Below, piece by piece: positions 33,662 to 40,984 of a stretch of DNA of 40,984 nt (position 1 is its first letter; each line of letters opens with the position of its first letter). The DNA is from Candidatus Aminicenantota bacterium (GTDB lineage Bacteria > Acidobacteriota > Aminicenantia > Aminicenantales > UBA4085). Below the pieces are notes generated by a model. That model did no database searches. It was not told where the DNA came from and was given only the letters and a program-made list of their open reading frames with translations. The stretch covers positions 1 through 40,984 of the forward strand of contig JAPKZI010000022.1 of the NCBI GenBank assembly GCA_026393865.1, read 5' to 3'. The position numbers were made by a program, and so were the translations under genes.

Positions 33662-34639
33662 TCAGGCCTTTTCGTCCGAATCCGAATCGATCACATCGCG
33701 GACGACATAGATGGGTTTTTCCACGGATTCATGGTAGGTCCGGACCATGATTTCTCCGAGCAAGCCCATCGTGATGAACTGGATGCCGATGACGATGAGC
33801 AGGACGGAGAGAAGCAGAAGGGGGCGGTTGGCGATGCTTTGTTTCAGAACGAGGCGTTGATAGGACAGGATCCCGCCCATGAGGCCGCCGATGAAGCCGG
33901 CGACGAGGCCGAACAGGCCGAAAATCTGGAGGGGTCGCGTCGAATAGCTCAGGAGGAACTTGACCGTCAAGAGGTCGAGGACGACCCGAATCGACTTCGA
34001 CAGATTGTATTTGGACTTGCCGTGGAGGCGGGGGCGGTGATTCACCGGGACTTCGGCGATCGCGGTTCCCATGGTGCTGGCGATGGCCGGAATGAAGCGG
34101 TGCATTTCGCCATAGAGCTTGATGTGCTTGATGAGCTCCCCGCGGAACGCCTTGAGCGTGCAGCCGTAATCATGGAGCTTGACCTTCGTGACCCTGGAGA
34201 TGATCCAGTTGGCGATCTTTGAGGGAAGCCGGCGGGAGACGAATTTATCCTTGCGTTTGATCCTCCAGCCGCAGACGATATCGTAGCCTTCGTCGATCTT
34301 CGCGACGAGGAGCGGGGCGTCGGCCGGGTCGTTCTGCAGGTCGGCGTCGAGGGTGATGATGATCCCGCCCCGCGCGTGATCGAATCCCGCCGAGAGGGCG
34401 GCCGTCTGCCCGAAATTTTTGCGGAGGCGGATGATTTTGACCCGCGGGTCGCCGGCTTGAATCTCCCGGAGAGCCGGGAAGGACCCGTCCGAGCTTCCGT
34501 CATCGACGAAGATGATCTCGTAAGAGCCCCGGAGCGCGTCGCCCGCGGCGATCAGTTCCCTATACAGAACTTGGAGGTTTTTCTCTTCGTTATAGACGGG
34601 GATAACGAAGGAGACGTCTTTCTTCGAACGGATCGCCAT
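33662..34639 (-). CDS. GT2-family glycosyltransferase with two C-terminal membrane helices
   Basis: The catalytic domain shows FVIPVYNEEKN near the N-terminus, DDGSSDGS and the metal-binding DADLQNDP, typical of DPM1/GtrB/ArnC-like enzymes that transfer a sugar to undecaprenyl phosphate. Two membrane helices follow at about 228-258 and 270-300. ATG 34639 gives 325 residues; a GTG three codons upstream is possible. The likely product is a lipid-linked sugar used by the neighbouring surface-glycan enzymes. Confidence 0.88.
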   Translation of the reverse strand: MAIRSKKDVSFVIPVYNEEKNLQVLYRELIAAGDALRGSYEIIFVDDGSSDGSFPALREIQAGDPRVKIIRLRKNFGQTAALSAGFDHARGGIIITLDADLQNDPADAPLLVAKIDEGYDIVCGWRIKRKDKFVSRRLPSKIANWIISRVTKVKLHDYGCTLKAFRGELIKHIKLYGEMHRFIPAIASTMGTAIAEVPVNHRPRLHGKSKYNLSKSIRVVLDLLTVKFLLSYSTRPLQIFGLFGLVAGFIGGLMGGILSYQRLVLKQSIANRPLLLLSVLLIVIGIQFITMGLLGEIMVRTYHESVEKPIYVVRDVIDSDSDEKA

Positions 34640-34681
34640 CGTCGCCACTATATCATAAAGAAAAAACGGAAAAAAGGGAGG

Positions 34682-36304
34682 TCATTTCTTGTTGATATAG
34701 CCCAATGACCGGAGCATGTCCTCGTCTTTTTTGTCCGTCCGGACGACGACTTTGGTTTTGAGAATATCCCGCGTCTTGGCTTCGAGTTTCCGCCTCAGCG
34801 CGGCGACTTCAGGCGGAAGATCCATGCTCGGGAAGAGATTGTCGAATTCTTTCGGGTCTTTCGTCAGGTTGTAGAGTTCGTTCTGCGTCTTTTCCGGAGT
34901 GAAAATCAAGTGCCAGGGGAAGGCCCGGATGGCGAATTTGTCTCTTGCGGCTTCGGGTTTGTGCGTTTCCTCGAAAATTTCCAGAGGCGCCCCTCTCGGC
35001 AGTCGACACAGGTCCCTTCCCTGATAGGCCGCCGGGATTTTAAAATTCATGATGTTCGCGATCGTCGGCGCGACGTCAAGCAGCGTGACATCCTCCTCGC
35101 GGAGGGGGATGGCGCCCGGCGCCGCGGGATTGTAAATGATGAGGGGGACCTTCATGAAGACGTCCTGGAGAAAGTGGATGTGCCCGATGTAGCGGACGCC
35201 TTCCTCCGTCCGGTATTCCCCCAGGCCTTCGCCGTGATCGCCGACGGCCAGGATCGCGGTGCTCTCGAAAAGGCCGAGCTCTTTGAGTTTGGCCCACAAT
35301 TTTCCGATCTCCGTGTCCATATATTCGACTTCCCGGCGGTAGTTTTGCCGCGTCGTCGTGTCGATCGGGACGATCAGTTTTCCCCGGAACGTCAGCCGAA
35401 TCCGGCCCGGCTTTCCGGCCTGGGAGACGACGATGGAGGCTGTCCTCTTTAAAAAGTTGATGTCGTCTTCCTTCCGGTGGAACCAGTTCCGGTCCGGCTC
35501 GAACGCCGGATCGGATCCGTCCGGGTTTTTGATCTCGAACAGATCGAGACGGGCCTGATAGGGAGAATCGCTGGAATCGTTCTTGACCTCGAAGCGGATC
35601 TTGTTGGGCCCTGTTTTCAAGGACAATTCGGCCGTGTTGATGGTGTATCGGCTCAGACAATAGGCGCCGACAAGCATATCGTTGACGAAGATCTCCAGGT
35701 CGTCGGGCGCGCCCGGGGGCGTGTAAGGCTCATGAGGATCGGAGTAGTGGATCCAGAGAAAGAAGGGGCCGCTCTTGTGAGACTCAAGCCAGGGGAAGAC
35801 GCGGCGATTGACTTCCTCCGCATGGAGATACCAGCGGTCCGGCGGGAAATCGTCCACATACGTGCCGAAGCCTTTGTTCAGGCCGAACGCGGCGCGGACG
35901 ACGCCGAGGGACACAAAAGCGGCGGTGGCAAAACCGTTTTTTTCGAATAGGGCGGCGAGAGGAAGCGGGTTTGTTATGTTTTGAAGGACCTGGCGGTTAG
36001 TGTAGTTTTTAAGAAGATGGGGCGGCTGAGAATAGAAGATCGAAGCGTGAGAGGGCAGGGTGATGGGAATAAGGCTGTAGCCGTTCTTGTAGAGCGTCCC
36101 CCGCCCGGCCAGGAAATCCAGGTTCGGGGTGGATGCCTTCCCCGGAGAAATCGCCCCGACATGATCCGCCCGCAGCGTATCCAGAGTCACGAGGATGAAA
36201 TTGCGGGGCGTCGGCTTCGCCCGGCAGCCCGCTAAGATGAGAGCCGCCGCCAGAAACAAGCCCGCGGCAAGACATCGAAACGGAGGCTTCATGCGGAGAC
36301 TCAT
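34682..36304 (-). CDS. Sulfatase-fold lipoprotein with Thr in place of formylglycine Cys
   Basis: From ATG 36304 (or 36292) the protein has a lipoprotein signal ending LILAGC (Cys27) and an alkaline-phosphatase/sulfatase fold. Metal ligands are visible in LVTLDTLRADHVG (D42) and AVGDHGEGLGE. The nucleophile motif reads T82-L-P-S-H, where sulfatases have C-x-P-S-R, so formylglycine cannot form. Thr is the nucleophile in related phosphoglycerol and phosphoethanolamine transferases. An inserted beta-rich region of about 150 residues (about 205-340) carries the ADP-like phrase TINTAELSLKTGPNKIRFEV. It may be a transferase or hydrolase acting on surface glycans; the substrate is unknown. Confidence 0.8.
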   Translation of the reverse strand: MSLRMKPPFRCLAAGLFLAAALILAGCRAKPTPRNFILVTLDTLRADHVGAISPGKASTPNLDFLAGRGTLYKNGYSLIPITLPSHASIFYSQPPHLLKNYTNRQVLQNITNPLPLAALFEKNGFATAAFVSLGVVRAAFGLNKGFGTYVDDFPPDRWYLHAEEVNRRVFPWLESHKSGPFFLWIHYSDPHEPYTPPGAPDDLEIFVNDMLVGAYCLSRYTINTAELSLKTGPNKIRFEVKNDSSDSPYQARLDLFEIKNPDGSDPAFEPDRNWFHRKEDDINFLKRTASIVVSQAGKPGRIRLTFRGKLIVPIDTTTRQNYRREVEYMDTEIGKLWAKLKELGLFESTAILAVGDHGEGLGEYRTEEGVRYIGHIHFLQDVFMKVPLIIYNPAAPGAIPLREEDVTLLDVAPTIANIMNFKIPAAYQGRDLCRLPRGAPLEIFEETHKPEAARDKFAIRAFPWHLIFTPEKTQNELYNLTKDPKEFDNLFPSMDLPPEVAALRRKLEAKTRDILKTKVVVRTDKKDEDMLRSLGYINKK

Positions 36305-36329
36305 TATTAAAGATTCGTCGGGAAATGTC

Positions 36330-36372
36330 AAAAGCCCCCGCCCGGCGGCGGCGCCGATCTCCCGAGGGCTTA
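36330..36372 (-). terminator. Possible intrinsic terminator or attenuator before the sulfatase-fold gene
   Basis: On the minus strand AAGCCC (from the DUF5989 stop codon, 36372) can pair with GGGCTT, with a GC-rich interior, followed by TTTT (36333-36330). The stem is imperfect. It could separate the carbamoyltransferase triad from the downstream sugar genes, allowing partial read-through. Confidence 0.4.
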
Positions 36373-36549
36373 GAACAGGGTGTAAATGAACGGTCCGAGC
36401 GCCGTGCTCTGGGAAAAGATCAGGATGAATCCGATGACGAAAAGGACGACGATGACCGGGATCAGCCACCAGCGTTTATTCTGCCAGAGGAACTGGAACA
36501 ATTCTCCGACGATCCCCAGCTTCGAAGAGAAATTTTTGATCGCGCCCAT
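36370..36549 (-). CDS. DUF5989/SxtK-like single-helix miniprotein
   Basis: This 59-residue protein is too short for many gene callers. The start ATG 36549 is preceded by GGGGG at a normal distance. An amphipathic N-terminus (LGIVGELFQFLWQNKRWW) leads to one membrane helix (about 29-46) and ends SQSTALGPFIYTLF, which matches my memory of the small DUF5989 proteins found beside NodU/CmcH carbamoyltransferases, including SxtK of saxitoxin clusters. It lies 20 nt after the carbamoyltransferase stop. Function unknown; a membrane docking partner is a reasonable guess. Confidence 0.8.
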   Translation of the reverse strand: MGAIKNFSSKLGIVGELFQFLWQNKRWWLIPVIVVLFVIGFILIFSQSTALGPFIYTLF

Positions 36550-36569
36550 ATTGCCCCCGATTCCTATGC

Positions 36570-38345
36570 CTATTTTCGAATCATGAAGTTTTCCAGGACG
36601 AGCACGTCGATGCCGCTTTTGCTGAACGTCGAATACGCGTTGGCCGGCGTGGTGACGATCGGCTCTCCTCTCAGGTTGAAGGACGTGTTCAAAAGGACGG
36701 GGACCCCCGTGGCCCGGCCGAATTTCTCGACGATCTTGTAATAGCGCGGGTTCCATTCCTCGCGGATCGTCTGCAGCCGGCCCGTTCCCATATGATTGAC
36801 GGCGCCGACCTGGTCCGCCTTGTCCTCCTTGAGGGGCAGCACGAGAAGCATGTAGCGGGAAGGATATTGGCGGGCCGTGTTCCGGCCTTTGAAAAATTCG
36901 TCCGCGTTCTGTTCCAGGATGACCGGGGCGAAGGGCCGGAAGGGCTCGCGGAACTTGATCTTGATATTGACGGTGTCCTTCATCGTTTCGCTTCTCGGAT
37001 CGGCCAGGATGCTCCGGTTGCCGAGCGCCCTCGGTCCCCATTCGAAGCGGCCCTGATACCAGCCGACGACCTTTCCGCCGACGAGATCATCGACCACGCG
37101 GTCCAGGAGTTTGTCGTCGTCCGAGAACCGCTCGTATTTGATGTTTTGGCCGTCCAAAAACGACTGGATCTCGCTCCCGGAATAGGCCTTGCCCCAGTAG
37201 GCGTGCTCGAGCCGGAAGTTCCTCGGCTTGCCGAGGAGGGCGTGGTAGACATGAAGGGCCGCGCCCAGGGCCCCGCCGCTGTCGCCGGCCGCCGGCTGGA
37301 TGAAGAGGTCCTCGAAGGGGGTCTCGTTGAGGATCCGCCCGTTGGCCACGGAATTGAGGGCCACTCCGCCGGCCATGCAGAGCTTCGTCAAGCCCGTCCG
37401 CTTGTGCAAATCCCGGGCCAGCTTCAGGATGATCTCTTCGATGGCCTTCTGGATGCTCGCCGCGACGTCGGCGTAGTGCTCGTTCAGCCGGCACTGCTCG
37501 GCGAAATCGGCCGGCTTTTCGCCGAAATAGGAAGGGAATCGCGTCTGGGAGGTGAAGAAATGCATCCTGGGATCGCGCGGCGGGCCGAACAGATCGACGA
37601 ATCGGGAGTTGAAGGTCTTCTCGTCCGAGTAGTGATAGGAGAAATAGTCCATGTTCATCCGGAACGAGCCGTCGTCGGCGACCCGGAGGAGATGGTCGAA
37701 GATCTTGTCCATGTACCGGGGCACCCCGTACGGGGCCATGCCCATGACCTTGTATTCGCCCTCGTTGACCTGGAAGCCGAGGAAGGCCGTGAAGGCGCTG
37801 TAGAGGAGCCCGAGGGAATGGGGGAACCGGATCTCATGGGTCAGGGCGATGTCGTTGCCCTTGGCCGTCCCCGATGCCGTCGTCGTCCACTCCCCGACGC
37901 CATCGAGGGTCAGGATGGCCGCTTCTTCGAAAGGCGAAGGATAAAACGCGCTCGCGGCATGGGACAGATGATGATCCTCGAACAGGATCTTCTCGGGCGC
38001 GATCCCGATCTTGGTCTGGATGACATTTTTCATCCAGAGCTTGTCGCCGAGCCAGTTGATGGTGGCCTCGCCGAACATCCGCCAAGAGCGCGGGAAGCTC
38101 TGAAAGGCCGTCATCAGGATCCGATCGAACTTGCGGAAGGGCTTCTCGTAGAAAACGACGTAGTCCAGGTCGCCGGTCGTGATCCCGGCCTCCTCCAGGC
38201 AATATTGGATGGACTGCTCCGGGAAACCGAAATCGTGCTTGATCCGGCTGAACCGTTCTTCCTCGGCGGCGGCGATCAAGGCGCCGTCCCGGAGGAGCGC
38301 CGCGGCCGCGTCATGGTAGAAACAGGAAATTCCGAGGATATGCAT
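36570..38345 (-). CDS. NodU/CmcH-family O-carbamoyltransferase
   Basis: Family members transfer a carbamoyl group from carbamoyl phosphate to a hydroxyl of a sugar or antibiotic through a carbamoyl-adenylate. The 591-residue length is typical. The N-terminal Kae1-like domain has the metal-binding H125-x3-H129 (DHHLSHAASAF), LDGVGEW and the glycine motif MAGGVALN. The C-terminal domain carries EWGPRALGNRSILADPR and FNLRGEPIV. The start overlaps the upstream SxtJ-like stop by 1 nt (TGATG). With glycosyltransferases nearby, the acceptor is probably a sugar in a surface polymer or glycolipid, not a toxin. Confidence 0.92.
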   Translation of the reverse strand: MHILGISCFYHDAAAALLRDGALIAAAEEERFSRIKHDFGFPEQSIQYCLEEAGITTGDLDYVVFYEKPFRKFDRILMTAFQSFPRSWRMFGEATINWLGDKLWMKNVIQTKIGIAPEKILFEDHHLSHAASAFYPSPFEEAAILTLDGVGEWTTTASGTAKGNDIALTHEIRFPHSLGLLYSAFTAFLGFQVNEGEYKVMGMAPYGVPRYMDKIFDHLLRVADDGSFRMNMDYFSYHYSDEKTFNSRFVDLFGPPRDPRMHFFTSQTRFPSYFGEKPADFAEQCRLNEHYADVAASIQKAIEEIILKLARDLHKRTGLTKLCMAGGVALNSVANGRILNETPFEDLFIQPAAGDSGGALGAALHVYHALLGKPRNFRLEHAYWGKAYSGSEIQSFLDGQNIKYERFSDDDKLLDRVVDDLVGGKVVGWYQGRFEWGPRALGNRSILADPRSETMKDTVNIKIKFREPFRPFAPVILEQNADEFFKGRNTARQYPSRYMLLVLPLKEDKADQVGAVNHMGTGRLQTIREEWNPRYYKIVEKFGRATGVPVLLNTSFNLRGEPIVTTPANAYSTFSKSGIDVLVLENFMIRK

Positions 38346-38872
38346 CAGGACTGCCTCTTGAAGAGCTCGAGATCCGGGGCGACGTTCGTTTTAGGAGACC
38401 AGTGAGAGCCCTGGTCGCGGCTCTTGATCTTCAAGGGATCGGAAAAGACCCTTACGGCGAGGGCGACGGGGGCGAAGACGATCAGGAAGAGGAGCCCGAG
38501 AAGGATCTGGCTTTGAAACGTACCGATTTTCGTGGAGAACTCCCGGAAGGCTTTCCCTCTTTTGAATTCGGAAGGTTTTCTTTCGTGGCGGGGCTCGACG
38601 ACGGACATGCGCTCGGCCTGGGAATATCCTTTGATCGCGGTGACGGCCAGTCCCAAGAGCAGGCCCACGATCACCCAGGCGGCGAACTGGATCCATTGGC
38701 TGAACGGAACATGGCTCCGGGAATAGAGGATGCCTGTCCAAATCAGGATCACCAAGAGGATGTCCAGAGCGACGGGTTTTCTCACCCCGGCTTTCCCGGA
38801 TTTGAGGACGACTCCGAGCGAATAGCCGATGAGCGAGAGCAAAAGCACGGCGAGTGCGGCTAGAAAATGCAC
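38345..38872 (-). CDS. SxtJ-like membrane protein
   Basis: The 175-residue product starts at GTG 38872, with GGAG nine bases upstream. It has three helices in the first half (about 2-20, 34-50, 57-80), a basic loop (about 85-115) and a further helix (about 118-142). It resembles the SxtJ membrane family seen next to SxtI-type carbamoyltransferases. It is first in the cluster, has its own promoter and overlaps the carbamoyltransferase by 1 nt. The family name is from recognition of the gene set plus topology; I could not align it. Confidence 0.75.
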   Translation of the reverse strand: MHFLAALAVLLLSLIGYSLGVVLKSGKAGVRKPVALDILLVILIWTGILYSRSHVPFSQWIQFAAWVIVGLLLGLAVTAIKGYSQAERMSVVEPRHERKPSEFKRGKAFREFSTKIGTFQSQILLGLLFLIVFAPVALAVRVFSDPLKIKSRDQGSHWSPKTNVAPDLELFKRQS

Positions 38873-38896
38873 AGAATCTTACTCCATAAAATGGCT

Positions 38897-38925
38897 ATCC
38901 TAGCACGCAACTCCATTTTTATCAA
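38897..38925 (-). promoter_or_regulatory. Promoter of the SxtJ-carbamoyltransferase cluster
   Basis: TTGATA (38925-38920) and TAGGAT (38902-38897) on the minus strand are 17 bp apart, with TGC before the -10. The predicted leader is about 18 nt, containing GGAG. Confidence 0.7.
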
Positions 38926-39016
38926 GCTCAATGAGGGGTCGCGTCGCCCCCCGAGCGGAAGGTTGGACAGGAGCTCTGTTTCCGGCTAAAATAGCAGCGC
39001 TCGACAGCGGCCGGGG

Positions 39017-39124
39017 CCCCGGGCTTGCCCGGGGATCCACTTCCGCCGTACTCGCCCGTTGATATAAGATACGGGTGAGTATTTCCGCCGTGCTTGCCCG
39101 TGGATATAAGCCACGGGCGAGTGG
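39017..39124. repeat. Cluster of stem-loops with a two-copy 42-bp tandem repeat
   Basis: A GC hairpin (CCCCGGGC/GCCCGGGG, 39017-39034) precedes two tandem copies of a 42-bp unit (39041-39082, 39083-39124). Each copy is a hairpin with arms around GATATAAG: 39050-39059 with 39071-39080, and 39092-39103 with 39111-39122. Base changes in the arms of copy 2 are largely compensatory (ACGGG/CCCGT against CCACGGG/CCCGTGG), which suggests the fold is maintained. Together with the flanking repeat this fills the 277-bp gap before the radical SAM gene. Confidence 0.7.
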
Positions 39125-39148
39125 CGAGCCGAAGGCTCGTCCCTTGAC
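39123..39148 (+). repeat. 26-bp direct repeat, left copy
   Basis: It contains the hairpin CGAGCCGAAGGCTCG and ends 1 base before the radical SAM start codon. An identical copy follows the gene at 40156-40181. Confidence 0.8.
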
Positions 39149-39149
39149 C

Positions 39150-40127
39150 ATGATCGACAAATTGAGATATTACCGCCGTCTGGCCTCGGTTTTTCGTAGC
39201 TATAAAAAGAAACGAACCCGGCTGGCCTACCTGCCCATCCGTCTTTGGATCGAGCCGACCAGCGTCTGCAACCTTCGCTGCGTCATGTGCCCGAACAAGG
39301 ACCTCGATAAAGCCCAAAAGGGCTTTATGGATTTCGCCCTTTTCAAGAAGATCGTTGACGAGGCCTCCCGGTTCGTCTTCGACGTCAATCTCCACCACCG
39401 CGGGGAATCGCTCCTCCACCCGGATTTTTTCAAGATGGTCAGTTACGCCCATGAGGCCGGCCTCGTCACGCGTTTCCACACCAACGGGACGCTGCTGGAC
39501 GAGGACAAGGCCCGCCGCTTGATCGAAGCCGGGCTGGACCAGTTCGCTTTTTCCGTCGACGGCTTCGACGCGGAAACGTACGAGCGGATCCGGGTCAACG
39601 CCGATTTCGAGAAGACCATCGGCCGCATCCGCCGTTTCCTGGAAATCAAGAAGGAGAGCGGCCTCCGGAAGCCCGTGACGCTCATCGAGCTGATCAACCA
39701 GCCCGGTCTGCGCGAGAGCGCGGCGAGATCGCGGGCGGCTTTCGAGGACCGCTTCAAGGGACTTCCCCTGGACAGAATCTTCATCAAGGAGCCGCACAAT
39801 TGGGCCGGAGAGGCCGGCGCGGTCCGCGAGAAGAAAACCTACGCGCTCTGTACGTTTCTATGGCAGGCGCTGGTCATATTTTGGGACGGCGAGGTCCTGC
39901 CCTGCACCCAGGACTTCTTCGGCTATTACCCGCTCGGAAACGTCAGGGACTCCTCGCTGGCCGAGATCTGGAACAACGACAGGATGGTCGCCCTGCGCGA
40001 AAAGATCGTCCGCGGCGACATCGCGGGCCTTAAAACGTGCGGCCAATGCGACCGCCTCTGGCGCAAACAGATCTTCGGAATCCCCACGGAATACTTGGGC
40101 CGCGCCTTGCTCAAAAAAATGGAATGA
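39150..40127 (+). CDS. Radical SAM/SPASM-domain protein
   Basis: The 325-residue protein has the radical SAM cluster C40-x3-C44-x2-C47 (CNLRCVMC) and a C-terminal SPASM-like region with LPCTQDFFGYYPLGNVRDSSLAEIWN and a final CGQCDRLW pair. That is the pattern of proteins that modify peptides or sugars by radical chemistry, though many such proteins have unknown substrates. ATG 39150 is chosen because the frame upstream to 39075 is repeat sequence. No short precursor-peptide gene was found beside it. It lies between two identical 26-bp repeats and converges on the acyltransferase. Confidence 0.85.
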   Translation: MIDKLRYYRRLASVFRSYKKKRTRLAYLPIRLWIEPTSVCNLRCVMCPNKDLDKAQKGFMDFALFKKIVDEASRFVFDVNLHHRGESLLHPDFFKMVSYAHEAGLVTRFHTNGTLLDEDKARRLIEAGLDQFAFSVDGFDAETYERIRVNADFEKTIGRIRRFLEIKKESGLRKPVTLIELINQPGLRESAARSRAAFEDRFKGLPLDRIFIKEPHNWAGEAGAVREKKTYALCTFLWQALVIFWDGEVLPCTQDFFGYYPLGNVRDSSLAEIWNNDRMVALREKIVRGDIAGLKTCGQCDRLWRKQIFGIPTEYLGRALLKKME

Positions 40128-40155
40128 GGCGGATGACGCCCCGTTTTCACTGACG

Positions 40156-40181
40156 GGCGAGCCGAAGGCTCGTCCCTTGAC
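40156..40181 (+). repeat. 26-bp direct repeat, right copy
   Basis: Identical to 39123-39148. It lies in the 62-bp gap between the convergent radical SAM and acyltransferase genes, where its hairpin could also act as a two-way transcription stop. No long T-run follows immediately. Confidence 0.8.
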
Positions 40182-40189
40182 TCACAAGA

Positions 40190-40957
40190 TCAGGTTTTTT
40201 CGGTTTCGGCGAATTTCCGCCGGTCGTGGATCCTCAGGGCGCGGCTCCCGACGGCGTAGGAATAATCCGGAAGCGGCGCGGCCACCACGGCGCCCGCGCC
40301 GACGACGCTTCCCCGGCCGATCGTCACGCCGTCAAGAACGATGACCCCCGCCCCGAGCCAGACGTCTTCGCCGATCTTGATCCCGCCCTTGGAGAGCGAC
40401 GGCTGGAACATGATCGGCGTGGACGTGTCGGTGATGTTGTGATTGCCGCCGGCCACGAGATAGCACTCGCCGGCGAGAAACGAGTATCGGCCCATCCGGA
40501 TTTCGGTCTCGCTGAGGAGGCTGCAGTTGGCCGAAATGTTGGCGTAGTCGTCCAGATAGATCGAGCCTTCCTTGCAGCTCAGGGCGGTGTTCCGCCCGAC
40601 GTAGGCGTTGGCTCCGATGCGGATGCCCTCGTTCGTTTCGCCTTTGGCGTCGAGGACGACGTTGTCGTCGATGAAGGAGTTATCGCCGATCGAAATCTTG
40701 TGGGGATGACGCAAGGTCATGTTCCGCCCGAAAACGACGCCTTTCCCGACGCTCTTGAGCAGGCGGGGATAAAAGATCCTGCGGAGCCAGAGGCCGAGCG
40801 CGCCGGGCGCGGCGGAGATGAAGGTATTGACGAATTCATATTTCAGGAGCGCCCACCATCCTTTTTTTCCTATGAACAGGCTCCTGTATTTGGAGGACAA
40901 CGGCCGGCTCCGATCGATGAGCTCTTTTTGGGTGCTGCCGGGAAACTCTTGAGGCAT
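40190..40957 (-). CDS. Hexapeptide-repeat acyltransferase (left-handed beta-helix)
   Basis: About 255 residues from ATG 40957. After a basic, amphipathic N-terminus (about 20-70), repeated [IVL]G-x4 hexapeptides run from about 75 to 235 (ISIGDNSFIDDNVVLD, IRIGANAYVGRN, IKIGEDVWLGAGVIVLDGVTIGRGSVVGAGAVV). This is the fold of sugar O-acetyl and N-acyl transferases. The catalytic His is probably in GGNHNI (about residue 173). A TTG three codons upstream is possible but sits 2 bp from the -10 box. Acceptor unknown; a surface-glycan role fits the neighbourhood. Confidence 0.85.
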   Translation of the reverse strand: MPQEFPGSTQKELIDRSRPLSSKYRSLFIGKKGWWALLKYEFVNTFISAAPGALGLWLRRIFYPRLLKSVGKGVVFGRNMTLRHPHKISIGDNSFIDDNVVLDAKGETNEGIRIGANAYVGRNTALSCKEGSIYLDDYANISANCSLLSETEIRMGRYSFLAGECYLVAGGNHNITDTSTPIMFQPSLSKGGIKIGEDVWLGAGVIVLDGVTIGRGSVVGAGAVVAAPLPDYSYAVGSRALRIHDRRKFAETEKT

Positions 40958-40964
40958 TTCATTC

Positions 40965-40973
40965 AATTTAGCA
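40965..40973 (-). promoter_or_regulatory. Extended -10 box of the acyltransferase gene
   Basis: TGC followed by TAAATT (40970-40965) lies 7 nt before ATG 40957. A -35 at 17 bp would fall beyond the window edge. Spacing matches the other predicted leaderless starts. Confidence 0.45.
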
Positions 40974-40984
40974 TAAGTCGCCGG

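Noticed and set aside
36570-38872. Saxitoxin-like biosynthesis cluster
   Set aside because: Only the carbamoylation triad is shared; no polyketide, amidinotransferase or oxygenase genes are present, and the neighbours are surface-glycan enzymes.
39041-39124. Two-copy repeat considered as a CRISPR array
   Set aside because: The copies are contiguous with no spacers and there are only two; no cas genes nearby.

Overview
The window is a dense, GC-rich chromosomal segment from a diderm bacterium. It carries genes for LPS export (LptC/A, LptB), the Tol-Pal envelope system, an outer-membrane beta-barrel and surface-glycan enzymes. Gene content recalls Acidobacteriota/Aminicenantes-like lineages, but that placement is an impression and was not computed. 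No rRNA, tRNA, CRISPR array, phage or transposase gene was seen.

Layout. (1) 1-10721, plus strand: 3' part of recJ, an lptC-lptA-like gene, lptB, rpoN, hpf, a PtsN-type EIIA, a short hprK, rapZ, a mannose-type EIIA, ptsH and ptsI, then a small membrane protein. Most junctions are 4-nt ATGA/GTGA overlaps, so this looks like one translationally coupled operon. It joins envelope export, sigma-54 and a regulatory phosphotransferase chain that has no sugar permease in view. (2) 10716-16166, minus strand: tolQ, tolR, tolA, tolB, then pal, cpoB, ssb and a cupin, with a separate strong promoter before pal. The tolQ/tolR junction is deleted and tolA is frameshifted. (3) 16167-17279 has no convincing gene. 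It holds a roughly 1-kb imperfect inverted repeat with a MITE-like palindromic element at its centre. (4) 17280-24048: a MrfA-type helicase divergent from a compact uvrA, then holB and ricT. (5) 24045-29846, minus strand: ftsK, a fused lutB-lutA gene, an ECF sigma factor and its membrane anti-sigma factor. (6) 30017-30598: a small outer-membrane protein. (7) 30637-38872, minus strand: SxtJ-like membrane protein, NodU/CmcH-type carbamoyltransferase, DUF5989 miniprotein, sulfatase-fold lipoprotein, two glycosyltransferases, an epimerase and rsmA, probably a surface glycan or glycolipid locus. (8) 39150-40957: a radical SAM/SPASM protein between copies of a 26-bp repeat, and a hexapeptide acyltransferase.

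Promoters are unusually readable. Six sites have a TTGNNN/-10 pair with a 17-bp spacer, and several carry a TGC extended -10. At uvrA, the helicase, ftsK and the acyltransferase the -10 box ends only 7-10 nt before the ATG, which predicts leaderless mRNAs.

The observations most worth following are the SxtJ/carbamoyltransferase/DUF5989 triad, the broken tolQRA genes beside intact tolB-pal-cpoB, the foldback-like intergenic element, the UvrA without its insertion domain, and the permease-less PTS with a kinase-domain-only HprK.
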